Source of the DNA: Candidatus Izemoplasmatales bacterium
Lineage (GTDB): Bacteria > Bacillota_I > Bacilli_A > Izemoplasmatales > Hujiaoplasmataceae
Length of the DNA: 64,000 bases
Direction: 5' to 3'
NCBI GenBank assembly: GCA_041649275.1
Contig: JBAZNL010000001.1
Coordinates: 62,001 to 126,000, forward strand
The notes beneath the pieces are model-generated. The model ran no database searches. It worked only from the letters and a program-made list of their open reading frames with translations, and was not told the DNA's origin. The position numbers and the translations under genes were made by a program. Positions 8,710 to 16,325 of the stretch are shown here, piece by piece; positions within the stretch are counted from its first letter, which is position 1, and each line of letters opens with the position of its first letter.

Positions 8710-10029
8710 TCAGTCGTACAATCCGTCGTAATAGTCGTCCACGTGGGTCTTGATGCGGGACAGCACCGCCGCGACGTCCGTCTCGGATCCGCGTCCCTCG
8801 TACATCAGAAGATACAGTTCGGTCATCACCATGTCGCGCATGACCTTCGCGAAATCCTTCTCGGCGGGCAGGGTCACCGCGATCTCCATCGCATCGAAGA
8901 CGATCGTGTGGTCGATCGAGGCCCGCTCCGTTTCCGGCAGGGCGTCGATCAGACTTTCCATGTCGTTGCGCGCGCCGATCTTGCCGTATTTGTACATTTC
9001 GACCGCGCCTTCCTCGCCGGCCCAGATCTTGAGGAAGGTGAAGGCCTGCTCCTTCTTCTCGGAGCGCACCGAAATCCCGAAGGCGTCGGCGGAGATCTCC
9101 CCGCCGCGGGCGTCGGGACGGCCGACCGGCGTCGGCAGGAGCTGGACGCCCCAGTCCATGTCGAGGAGGTCATAGGCGTACCAATCGCCGAGGTGACCGC
9201 CGAAGATCATCGCGACGTTCCCCGCAAGAAACGAGAAGCCCGAGGACTGTTCGACGGCGTCGGGGGCGAACTTCTCGGTCGCCGACCCCATCGACTTGGA
9301 ACGGTAGAAGGTCGTCGCCGCAAATGCCGCCGCGGAATCGAGGGCGCAGATATGGTCTTCCGTTTCCGGAACGTAGAAGGTGCCGCCCATCTGCTGGAGG
9401 TAGACGAGCCATTCGCCCCACCAGCCGAGCTGCGCCTCGGCGCCGAATCTCGTGTATGTGCGGTCGTCGCCGCTTCCGGTGTACTGCGAGAGGATGACCC
9501 CGGCGGTCCGGAAATCGTCCCAGGTCCAGTCGGCGCGCGGATAGACGGATTCGTCAGAGGAAAGCCCGAAGGCGGATCTGAGTTCGTCTTCCTTCCCGTC
9601 GAAGAGAGTCTTGTTGTAATAGAGAAGGGAAGTGTTGACCGCCGTCGGAAGGGCGTAGACTTTTCCGTCGAAAGTGAGGGCGTCGATCAGGACCTCGCGG
9701 TAGTCGGACACGTCGATGTCGGGATCGGCGTCGAGGTAGGGGGAGAGGTCGACGAAGATGTCCTTCATCGACCGGATCGCGACCGTCGACGTCTTGATGA
9801 TGTCTGGTTCGTCCTTCGTGTTGATGATCTTGACGGGATCGAGACCGTAGGTGGCGCGGACAGATATCCCGGTGGTCTCCGTGAAGTACGTGAAAAGTTC
9901 GTCGTAGCGGCCCTCGTCCTCGATGTCGAGGGCGATCCGGAGGATGTCGTCCTCTGCGCCGCCGCAGGCGAAGAGCGCCATGCTTGCGAAGAACGCGACG
10001 AACAGGCAGATGATGCGTTTGACGATCAT
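8710..10029 (-). CDS. Sugar ABC transporter substrate-binding lipoprotein (family 1)
   Basis: 439 aa. A short lipoprotein signal ends at the lipobox LFAC (Cys22), so the protein is tethered to the outer face of the membrane. The mature part has the family 1 solute-binding layout: an early beta-strand (ILRIALDIEDEGRYDELF), DIIKTSTVAIRSM, DLSPYLD, VYALPTAVNTSLLYYNKTLF and the aromatic-rich WTWDDFRTAGVIL region. It delivers oligosaccharide to the two permeases encoded just downstream. It is preceded after 4 nt by the GH130 gene, so uptake and breakdown are co-transcribed. Confidence 0.9.
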   Translation of the reverse strand: MIVKRIICLFVAFFASMALFACGGAEDDILRIALDIEDEGRYDELFTYFTETTGISVRATYGLDPVKIINTKDEPDIIKTSTVAIRSMKDIFVDLSPYLDADPDIDVSDYREVLIDALTFDGKVYALPTAVNTSLLYYNKTLFDGKEDELRSAFGLSSDESVYPRADWTWDDFRTAGVILSQYTGSGDDRTYTRFGAEAQLGWWGEWLVYLQQMGGTFYVPETEDHICALDSAAAFAATTFYRSKSMGSATEKFAPDAVEQSSGFSFLAGNVAMIFGGHLGDWYAYDLLDMDWGVQLLPTPVGRPDARGGEISADAFGISVRSEKKEQAFTFLKIWAGEEGAVEMYKYGKIGARNDMESLIDALPETERASIDHTIVFDAMEIAVTLPAEKDFAKVMRDMVMTELYLLMYEGRGSETDVAAVLSRIKTHVDDYYDGLYD

Positions 10030-10033
10030 CGTC

Positions 10034-11065
10034 TCACACCTCCGCCATCGTCGCGACGGCCTCCGCGACGGTCATCCGGCAGAGCGCCACGTTCTCGTCG
10101 CAGACGCCGTAGTAGATCGAGAGGACGTCGTCTTCGAGGGTCACCCCGCAGGTGAAGACGACGTTCTTCACGAACCCGTCGCGCTCGTACGGTTCCGTCG
10201 GCTCGAGCAGCGGCCGCGCGCCCTTCATCAATACCCGGTTCGGATCCTTCCGATCGAGGAGCATCGCCGTCAGATGGTAACGATCCGATGCGTCCGCGGA
10301 ATGGTAGACCTCGAGCCATCCGCGGGGCGTCAGGAGCGGGACCGCGCCGGCGCCGACGCGGACCGACGGGGCGTATCCGACCCGCGCTTCGGTCATGACC
10401 TTGTGGTTCCCCCAGTCGACGAGGTTCGGGCTTTCCGCGGTCCAGACGTCGAGCTTTCCGAAATGCGAGAGGCTCGGGCGATGGAGCGCGAAGTACTTCC
10501 CATGGATGCGCTTCGGGAAGATCACGCAGTCCTTGTTGTCGGAATGGAAGATGTTGCCGATGCGGCGGAAGTCGACGAAGTCGGTCGTCGCCATCAGCCG
10601 CACGTTGATGCCGCAGTCGGAGACCGCGGTATAGGTGACGAAGAAGGTCGATCCGATTTTCGTGACGCGGGCGTCCTCGATGCCGTAGCGCTCGTAGATG
10701 CCGTCCGGCTGCACGATCCCGGCGGCGTCGAAGGCGAAGTGCTCGCCGTCCCGCGAACGGGCGACGCGCAGATGCGAGATCGAGGTCAGGTACGACTGCC
10801 GGTGGTTCCGGATCAGCCGCGGGTCGCAATAGTCGTAGTCGGGATCGTCCTTGGGAAGCCGCACGATCTCCATCCCGCCGGTCGCCGACAGGACCGGAAC
10901 GAGGAAATGGTCCGGATCGTCCTGGACGACGGCTTCGGCCACGCGGGCGAGCATGACGTAGCCGGCGCCGACTCGGACGACGGCCGGGTTGAAGACGCCG
11001 ATCACCCGGAATCGGGGACGGGAGGGGATGACGTTCTTGGCTTCGATGATCAGTTTCTTCTCCAT
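10034..11065 (-). CDS. GH130 family glycoside phosphorylase/hydrolase (beta-mannoside type)
   Basis: 343 aa, cytoplasmic. GH130 landmarks in order: FNPAVVRVGAGYVMLARV (residues about 25-42), RYGIEDARVTKIGSTFFVTYTA (about 126-147; Asp131 in IEDARV is the likely general acid), HSDNKDCVIFPKRIHGKYFALHR and, near the C-terminus, the YERDGFVKNVVFTCGV then LSIYYGVCDE strands. Family enzymes phosphorolyse or hydrolyse beta-mannosidic bonds, releasing mannose-1-phosphate or mannose. The start at 11065 has AAAGGAA upstream. Beside the importer it points to intracellular breakdown of imported mannosides; the exact linkage is not readable from sequence. Confidence 0.88.
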   Translation of the reverse strand: MEKKLIIEAKNVIPSRPRFRVIGVFNPAVVRVGAGYVMLARVAEAVVQDDPDHFLVPVLSATGGMEIVRLPKDDPDYDYCDPRLIRNHRQSYLTSISHLRVARSRDGEHFAFDAAGIVQPDGIYERYGIEDARVTKIGSTFFVTYTAVSDCGINVRLMATTDFVDFRRIGNIFHSDNKDCVIFPKRIHGKYFALHRPSLSHFGKLDVWTAESPNLVDWGNHKVMTEARVGYAPSVRVGAGAVPLLTPRGWLEVYHSADASDRYHLTAMLLDRKDPNRVLMKGARPLLEPTEPYERDGFVKNVVFTCGVTLEDDVLSIYYGVCDENVALCRMTVAEAVATMAEV

Positions 11066-11087
11066 GTCGTTCCTTTCGGCCCCGTCT

Positions 11088-12932
11088 TCAGTCGAGGGAG
11101 TAGATCTTGAGGCTTCGGATCCGCATCGTCGCGTCGGCGAACTGGGCGCCGATGTCGGATCCGTTGACGACGAGATAGACGCGGAAGAACGGATACGCCG
11201 GCGTGAAGGCGACCGTCTGCACGCCCGCTTCGTTGCCGGAGGCGATCTTGATCGGGTTCGCGCTCACGGGCGCGCCGTCGATCGAAGGATAGTACAGGAT
11301 CCTGATCTCCCACATCGTCTTCACGTAGTCGTTCATCCGGTTGAGTTCTCCGACGTCGAGGATGAACTCGACGGCGTGACCTTCGGGAGCCGCGAGGACG
11401 CCGCTCACCAGTCCGCCGAAGCAGTACTTCGCTTCGGGGTACTTGTCCTGCCGGATCACGGCGACGTCGCCGGAAAGCGTGACCGAGGCCGGCGAGAGCG
11501 CGTGGATCACGGCGTCGTCGGCTTGCCGGGTGCGGTCGGGGACGATCCATCGGGCGGGGTCGGCGAAAGCGGACGCTTCGAAAGCGGAAATCAGCGTCGC
11601 CGCCAGCATCGTCAGTTCGTACTTGCGGACCGAACCGTCGTCCCAGACGACGATCGCGCGCTCCTCATAGGTATCGGATTTCGACCACGCCGCGGCGTGC
11701 TCGGCGTAGACGGCGCCGAAGGAGGCGGCGTAGCGCTCGGAGACGAGGACGCCGTCCGTCATGCGGTAGACCGTCGCCCCGCCGCTGCCGGCGAGGGCGA
11801 TGCCGATTTCGCTCGTTCCCCCCGACAGGGCCGCGTCCGCGACGGCGACGTCCGCGGGCGATTCGGGATCGAAGTAGTTCTCGACGATCGCCGCGCGTCC
11901 GTTTCTTCGGACCGCGAGGAAGGGGGCTCCGGCGATCGCGTATTCCTGGTCGTTCTCGCCCTCCCAGGTCGTGCGGTAGAGGTCGAGGAACGCCTGGGCG
12001 TCGCCGGCGGTGCCGTCGAATGCGAGTTCGCCGAGTCGCGAGGCGAGCGCGGCGGGATCCTCGTATCCGCTCCTGACGACGATGTCCACGGCGGCGGACT
12101 TGCTCTGGTCGACGGCCGCGGTCGCGACGATCGACGTCGTCCCGACGCCGACGAAGGCGACCGAACCGTTCTCGTCGACGGTGGCGACCTCCTCGTCGAG
12201 CGAACTCCAGAGGACCGATCCGTCGCCGACGGCGGGCGAAATCGCCGCCGACAGCGCGACGGGATCGCTGCCCTTGAGCCGTTCGACGGCATTCCCGACG
12301 ATCGCCTCGGAGATGATCGAGACGCCCGTGACGGGTTCGGTGTCGTTGGTGATCGAGATGCTCTTCAGGACCAGTTCGGCGGTCTGCTTCTCGCCGTCCG
12401 GACCTTTCGCGAGGATGTGGAAGGAACAGTTCTTGATCTCGCCGTCGTACTTCCAGCCGGACGCATAGCCGGGATCCGGCTGGGTGTTCTTGACGCGGTA
12501 TTTCGTCGAGAGCATCGCATCCACGACGTTGATCGAGACGACGCCGGACGCACCGGAGTCGGAGAGGACGTAGAAGTACTCGCTTTCGCCTTCGACGGCG
12601 AGCTTGACGATGTACTGCTCGAAGCAGTCGACGACCTCCATCCGGAAGATGACCGCCTTCGAGAAGTCGAGTCGGATCGTCGGCGTCTGCACGCCGCCGT
12701 AGTTGTCGAGACTGGCGTCGACGTTCCAGATCACGGCGGTGTCGCCCTCGGCGCGGTAGAACGCCATGCCGGCGGGCGTGGCGCTGCCGAAGGCGGCGAT
12801 CGCCTCGGCGTCGTAGGAGGTCGTGACGGCCGGGGCGGTGGTCGCCTGCGTCGTCGTCTTGCCGCAGGCGAGGATGCCGGCGGACAGGAGGAGGATCGAT
12901 AGGAGTAGTGCGAATGGACGGATGTTCTTCAT
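11088..12932 (-). CDS. Lipoprotein with BIG2 Ig-like domain, glycan operon
   Basis: 614 aa. The start at 12932 (MKNIRPF) is preferred over an upstream ATG at 12947 because GAGG lies 10 nt before it. The signal peptide ends at the lipobox GILAC (Cys23), followed by a Thr-rich spacer. Residues about 60-215 form beta-rich sandwich modules with no catalytic signature I recognise. Residues about 220-305 look like a BIG2 bacterial Ig-like domain (VLWSSLDEEVATVDENG, VGVGTTSIVA). The C-terminal half is more beta-sandwich, with AKYCFGGLVSGVLAAPEG and VEFILDVGEL. It is the second gene of the operon. A role in binding glycan at the cell surface is inferred; no function is proven. Confidence 0.75.
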   Translation of the reverse strand: MKNIRPFALLLSILLLSAGILACGKTTTQATTAPAVTTSYDAEAIAAFGSATPAGMAFYRAEGDTAVIWNVDASLDNYGGVQTPTIRLDFSKAVIFRMEVVDCFEQYIVKLAVEGESEYFYVLSDSGASGVVSINVVDAMLSTKYRVKNTQPDPGYASGWKYDGEIKNCSFHILAKGPDGEKQTAELVLKSISITNDTEPVTGVSIISEAIVGNAVERLKGSDPVALSAAISPAVGDGSVLWSSLDEEVATVDENGSVAFVGVGTTSIVATAAVDQSKSAAVDIVVRSGYEDPAALASRLGELAFDGTAGDAQAFLDLYRTTWEGENDQEYAIAGAPFLAVRRNGRAAIVENYFDPESPADVAVADAALSGGTSEIGIALAGSGGATVYRMTDGVLVSERYAASFGAVYAEHAAAWSKSDTYEERAIVVWDDGSVRKYELTMLAATLISAFEASAFADPARWIVPDRTRQADDAVIHALSPASVTLSGDVAVIRQDKYPEAKYCFGGLVSGVLAAPEGHAVEFILDVGELNRMNDYVKTMWEIRILYYPSIDGAPVSANPIKIASGNEAGVQTVAFTPAYPFFRVYLVVNGSDIGAQFADATMRIRSLKIYSLD

Positions 12933-12943
12933 GTCGGGAAACC

Positions 12944-14947
12944 TCATCGGCAGACCACGCGCTTGGTGACGTAGTCGGACCGTCCGGCGCGGGTCGTGAT
13001 CGTAATCTTGATCGTATAGTCGGTATCGGGCAGAAGCGCCTTGTCGTAGGAGAATGAAGCGATCGGCGCGCCGTCGTAGGCGACGATCCCGTCGAAGGCG
13101 ATCCGCATCGCGACGACTTCGTCGCCGCGCGGCGCGGCGTAGCCGATCGCGATCGCGTCGGCGGACGTCAGTTCGGTGCGGGACGCGAGGCCGGGAAGCG
13201 TCACGGCAGCGCGGTAGCGGGCGACCATGACGCCGTCCACGAGGACGTCGTCGCCCGCATGCGTCAGGACGCTGCCGGCGGGAAGGACGACGAGGACGCT
13301 CGCCGACTTCGCGGGGATCGAGACGTTCACCGCGCCGCCGACGTTCTTCGCGACGTAACGCTTCGTGACCGCGTCGAACAGGTCGTAGGCGTCGCCGCCG
13401 TCGAAGCGGATCACGCGATCCGCATCGTAGGGATTGTAGTAGAGGAATCGTTCGTAGTCGTTGACGCCGAAGCTGTCGGTCGCGTTCAGGTCGATCGCGA
13501 GGATGCCCTCGACGTCGGTCGGGGAGACGATGCCGGCGAAGGCGCCGAGGAACGCGGAACTGTACACGGAGAGGTCGCTCGGCTGTCCGAACATCGTCGT
13601 GGCGTCGCCCATGGCGAGGCGGCGGACGCCGCCGAATTCGTTGCGGAATCCTTCGTAGAGGAGCGATCCGGCGCGGTCGAAGGAGAGGTATCCGGCCATT
13701 GTCTGGTGCGCGAGGGTCTGGTTCTGCGGGAAGAAGACCCTGGCGTTGTTCGCGAGGTTGAGGATGTACTTCCCGATCGCGGCCGCATAACGCTCGTCGT
13801 ATTTCGCGACCGGCGCGAGCACGGTCGCGAGATGGAACGAGTTCATCGCGAAGGCATAGTCGCCGGCCTGGCCGACGAGACCGTCGACCGCGACGCCGTC
13901 GAAGTCGCCGCTCATCGCGGACCATCCGGGACGGAAGGCGGAATCGCCTTCGAACAGGTAGTCGAGGAACTTTCCGACGTCGTAGTCGGTGCCGTAGCGG
14001 GCGTTCAGGGCGGCGGCGACGAAGGGGGCGTAATCGGTCAGCGCTTCATAGTTGGGGTTGCGGGGATAATCCTGCAGGTAGTCGAGGACCTGCTTGGCAC
14101 CGTCGAGGTAGCGCGTCTCGCCGGTGATCGCGTACGCGGAATAGAACAGGAACGCGAGACCGCCGTTCGGCGGCTCGATGTGGTCGCCGACCACCGTCGG
14201 CGACTCCAGCACGACGTTGTATCCGACGAACTCGTAGTCGGGGTCGCCCAGCTCGTCGATGAAGAACGGAAGCGCCTCGAGCCACTGGTCGGCGCCGTTC
14301 AGCACGACCTGCCGCATGGTGGGGGTATCGGGATACAGGTCGTAGAGACGCGCGAACAGGATCTGCGGGAACACGTCGTACCAGAAGCTCTGGCCCTGGA
14401 GGCCGACGTTGTGGACCAGCTTCGATCCGGTGTCGTAGCTCGCAAGCGTCATCTCGACGAAATCGTAGACGTCCGAACCGAACGTCTGGGAGCTCTTGTC
14501 GATGCCGGCATAGCTCGATCCCAGCACCATCGCGATCGTCGTGACCGCCTCGGATCCCGAGGACACGACGCGCGCGTCGCCGACGTAGGTCGGAAGGCCG
14601 AAGGTGCGGTCGAGATACCCGGAGACGAGCGGGTCGTAGCCGGCCGGCACGCGCGCCTGGTCGATCCAGAAGCCGATCGGATTCCAGCTCGAGGCGTCCG
14701 CGGCGACGTAGGAAGGCGCGACGGCATCGGGATCGGCCGCAAACCCGAAGACGACCTCGTCGAGCGCGACCGCCTTTTCGAGATAGTCGAAGAAGGAGTA
14801 TCCTTCCGGCAGGTCGGGGTAGGCGTCGACGCCGTGGATGTTCTTCGCGATCGCATCGTCCACGCCGAAAACCTGCGGCGTCGCGCAGGAGATCAGGAAG
14901 ACGGAGAGGGCGATGTTCAGGATAACAAAACACACGAGTTTTTTCAT
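12944..14947 (-). CDS. Lipoprotein, predicted (alpha/alpha)-toroid glycan-active protein
   Basis: 667 aa, first gene of the operon. The signal peptide ends at FLISC (Cys21). The middle (residues about 110-430) is helical with repeated aromatic motifs: FWYDVFPQILFARLYDLYP, PPNGGLAFLFYSAYAITG, DGAKQVLDYLQDYPRNPNY and NSFHLATVLAPV. That pattern suits (alpha/alpha)6-barrel glycoside hydrolases or polysaccharide lyases. The C-terminus (about 510-667) is beta-rich, as in the sandwich domain that follows such barrels. I do not recognise a specific CAZy family. Being lipid-anchored and first in a mannoside-type locus, it is a candidate for the extracellular depolymerase. The promoter and operators lie directly upstream. 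Confidence 0.7.
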   Translation of the reverse strand: MKKLVCFVILNIALSVFLISCATPQVFGVDDAIAKNIHGVDAYPDLPEGYSFFDYLEKAVALDEVVFGFAADPDAVAPSYVAADASSWNPIGFWIDQARVPAGYDPLVSGYLDRTFGLPTYVGDARVVSSGSEAVTTIAMVLGSSYAGIDKSSQTFGSDVYDFVEMTLASYDTGSKLVHNVGLQGQSFWYDVFPQILFARLYDLYPDTPTMRQVVLNGADQWLEALPFFIDELGDPDYEFVGYNVVLESPTVVGDHIEPPNGGLAFLFYSAYAITGETRYLDGAKQVLDYLQDYPRNPNYEALTDYAPFVAAALNARYGTDYDVGKFLDYLFEGDSAFRPGWSAMSGDFDGVAVDGLVGQAGDYAFAMNSFHLATVLAPVAKYDERYAAAIGKYILNLANNARVFFPQNQTLAHQTMAGYLSFDRAGSLLYEGFRNEFGGVRRLAMGDATTMFGQPSDLSVYSSAFLGAFAGIVSPTDVEGILAIDLNATDSFGVNDYERFLYYNPYDADRVIRFDGGDAYDLFDAVTKRYVAKNVGGAVNVSIPAKSASVLVVLPAGSVLTHAGDDVLVDGVMVARYRAAVTLPGLASRTELTSADAIAIGYAAPRGDEVVAMRIAFDGIVAYDGAPIASFSYDKALLPDTDYTIKITITTRAGRSDYVTKRVVCR

Positions 14948-14960
14948 GCGCCGTACCTCA

Positions 14961-14975
14961 ATGCTATATTAGCAT
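14961..14975. repeat. Perfect inverted repeat ATGCTA-TAT-TAGCAT
   Basis: Six-base arms separated by three bases, lying between the start codon of the lipoprotein gene at 14947 and its promoter. It overlaps the -10 element of that promoter (14971-14976). It could be a regulator site or a short 5' leader hairpin. Confidence 0.5.
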
Positions 14976-14999
14976 AAGAGAAAAACGTTTGCACTACAA
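14971..14999 (-). promoter_or_regulatory. Promoter of the glycan-utilisation operon with operator in spacer
   Basis: On the minus strand, TTGTAG (14994-14999) and TATGCT (14971-14976) are separated by 17 nt. The spacer contains TGCAAACGTTTTT (14981-14993), which resembles LacI/CcpA-family operators. A repressor bound here would cover the promoter. Confidence 0.6.
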
Positions 15000-15042
15000 A
15001 CCTTTCAAATTAGGCGAAATATGTTAGTCTTTTTGATTAATT

Positions 15043-15056
15043 TGTAAGCGCTTTTT
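15043..15056. promoter_or_regulatory. LacI/CcpA-type operator (cre-like)
   Basis: TGTAAGCGCTTTTT matches the cre consensus TGWAARCGYTWWCW except near the right end. It sits midway in the gap between the glycan operon and the divergent lacI gene. It may bind the adjacent LacI protein or a CcpA encoded elsewhere. Confidence 0.6.
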
Positions 15057-15077
15057 GGTTAATTTTTTATGTTATCC

Positions 15078-15106
15078 TTGACTTAAGATTAATGTTGTGG
15101 TAATTT
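15078..15106 (+). promoter_or_regulatory. Promoter of the lacI-family gene
   Basis: TTGACT (15078-15083) and TAATTT (15101-15106) with a 17-nt spacer, giving a leader of about 30 nt before the ATG at 15144. Confidence 0.6.
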
Positions 15107-15143
15107 GGGGGACGAGATGTTTTCATTAACCTGGAGGATCCCG

Positions 15144-16133
15144 ATGGCAAAGGTCACGCTGGAAAAAATCGCACGCGACATGGGATGCAGCAAGGTCGCG
15201 GTCTACAAGGCGCTCTCCGACCAGAAGGGCGTGAGCGACGAACTCCGCGGCCGCATCAAGGCCCACGCCGACGCGCTCGGTTACGTTCGAAGACTCTCGC
15301 CGCAGGAGGCGAAGAACAAGAAGTTCATCTTCTTCATCAGCCAGGACTTCTTCCTGATGCCCTCGGAGCAGTACTACTCGACGATCTTCTACTTCCTCTC
15401 CGCCGAATGCAACAAGGCGAACAGCACCCTGCAGATCGCGTTTCTCGAACCGGTGCGGACCTTCGAGCGGATGGAGGCGGCGATCGCCTCGTTCAAGCCC
15501 GACGGCATCTTCATCGCCGGCCAGATCGGCGACTCGATCCTGGATCGGATCGACGGCCTCGGGACGCCCGTCGTCGTGGTCGACTACTTCTCGCCGATGC
15601 ACGCCGGAAACTACGTCTTCGTCGACAACTTCCACCTCTCCTACGCGCTCACCCGGTATCTTCTTGGAAAGGGGCACCGGCGGATCGGCTTCGTCGGCGA
15701 CGTGACGAAGACCTCGTCGATCGCCGACCGCTACTTCGGATACCTGAAGGCGATGAGGGAAGCCGGCGTCGCCCCCGACGACGACTGGCACGTCAACGTC
15801 AACATCGAACACAACGTCGACGTCCCGGTGATGACCTTCGCGAACCTCCCGACCGCCTTCCTCTGCCATTGCGACGCGGCCGCCCAGTGGATGTACACGT
15901 CGCTTGCGATCAAGGGGCTTCGGATTCCCGACGACGTTTCGATCGTCAGTTTCGACAACACCCCGCTGTGCGACTCGCTCCTTCCGAAACTGACGAGCGC
16001 CGGGCCGCACAAGGACTACTACGCCAAGAAGGCGTTTACGGCGATGATCGAGGTGCTCGCGAACCCGAACCGGAACGTCCACGTGACGATCCGGACCGCC
16101 CTCGTCGAACGCGGTTCGGTCCGCGCGCTCTGA
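15144..16133 (+). CDS. LacI family transcriptional regulator
   Basis: 329 aa. The start at 15144 (MAKVTLEKIA) has GGAGG seven nt upstream; a longer frame to 15105 would begin beside the predicted -10 box and is unlikely. Residues 1-55 are the LacI helix-turn-helix and hinge (VTLEKIARDMGCSKVAVYKAL, VSDELRGRIKAHADALGY). The rest is a periplasmic-binding-protein-like sensor domain, with PDGIFIAGQIGD, YALTRYLLGKGHRRIGFVGD and a C-terminal IPDDVSIVSFDN. It is transcribed away from the glycan operon across operator-like palindromes, so it most likely represses that operon and is released by an imported sugar. The inducer is unknown. Confidence 0.93.
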   Translation: MAKVTLEKIARDMGCSKVAVYKALSDQKGVSDELRGRIKAHADALGYVRRLSPQEAKNKKFIFFISQDFFLMPSEQYYSTIFYFLSAECNKANSTLQIAFLEPVRTFERMEAAIASFKPDGIFIAGQIGDSILDRIDGLGTPVVVVDYFSPMHAGNYVFVDNFHLSYALTRYLLGKGHRRIGFVGDVTKTSSIADRYFGYLKAMREAGVAPDDDWHVNVNIEHNVDVPVMTFANLPTAFLCHCDAAAQWMYTSLAIKGLRIPDDVSIVSFDNTPLCDSLLPKLTSAGPHKDYYAKKAFTAMIEVLANPNRNVHVTIRTALVERGSVRAL

Positions 16134-16152
16134 ACCGAAGAAAGGCCCGATC

Positions 16153-16185
16153 CGGCCTTCCGCCTGCACGCGGAAGGCCGTTTTT
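16153..16185 (+). terminator. Rho-independent terminator after lacI
   Basis: An 11-bp stem CGGCCTTCCGC/GCGGAAGGCCG with a 6-nt loop is followed by TTTTT. Confidence 0.85.
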
Positions 16186-16251
16186 GTCGGTTCGCGAAGC
16201 GGATGCGGCCGATTCGCCCCATGAAACCCGCTTTCACGGAAATCGCCCCTC

Positions 16252-16276
16252 CCGTTTCTTTGAAACGGTGTATAAT
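16252..16276 (+). promoter_or_regulatory. Operator-like inverted repeat and -10 box of the oad operon
   Basis: CCGTTTC-TTT-GAAACGG (16252-16268) is a perfect inverted repeat ending two bases before TATAAT (16271-16276). There is no good -35 box, and the repeat occupies the place where one would be. This suggests either an activator site or a repressor site controlling oadA. Confidence 0.55.
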
Positions 16277-16325
16277 GGGTCTTGAATACGGCTTTCGAAC
16301 ATCATGAGGAAAGGATGCGATTCGA

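Noticed and set aside
15105..15143. Upstream ATG extending the LacI protein by 13 residues
   Set aside because: It lies at the predicted -10/transcript start, while GGAGG and the conserved LacI N-terminus support 15144.
16222..16236. cre-like TGAAACCCGCTTTCA upstream of oadA
   Set aside because: One base longer than a true cre and about 35 nt upstream of the -10; too weak to list.
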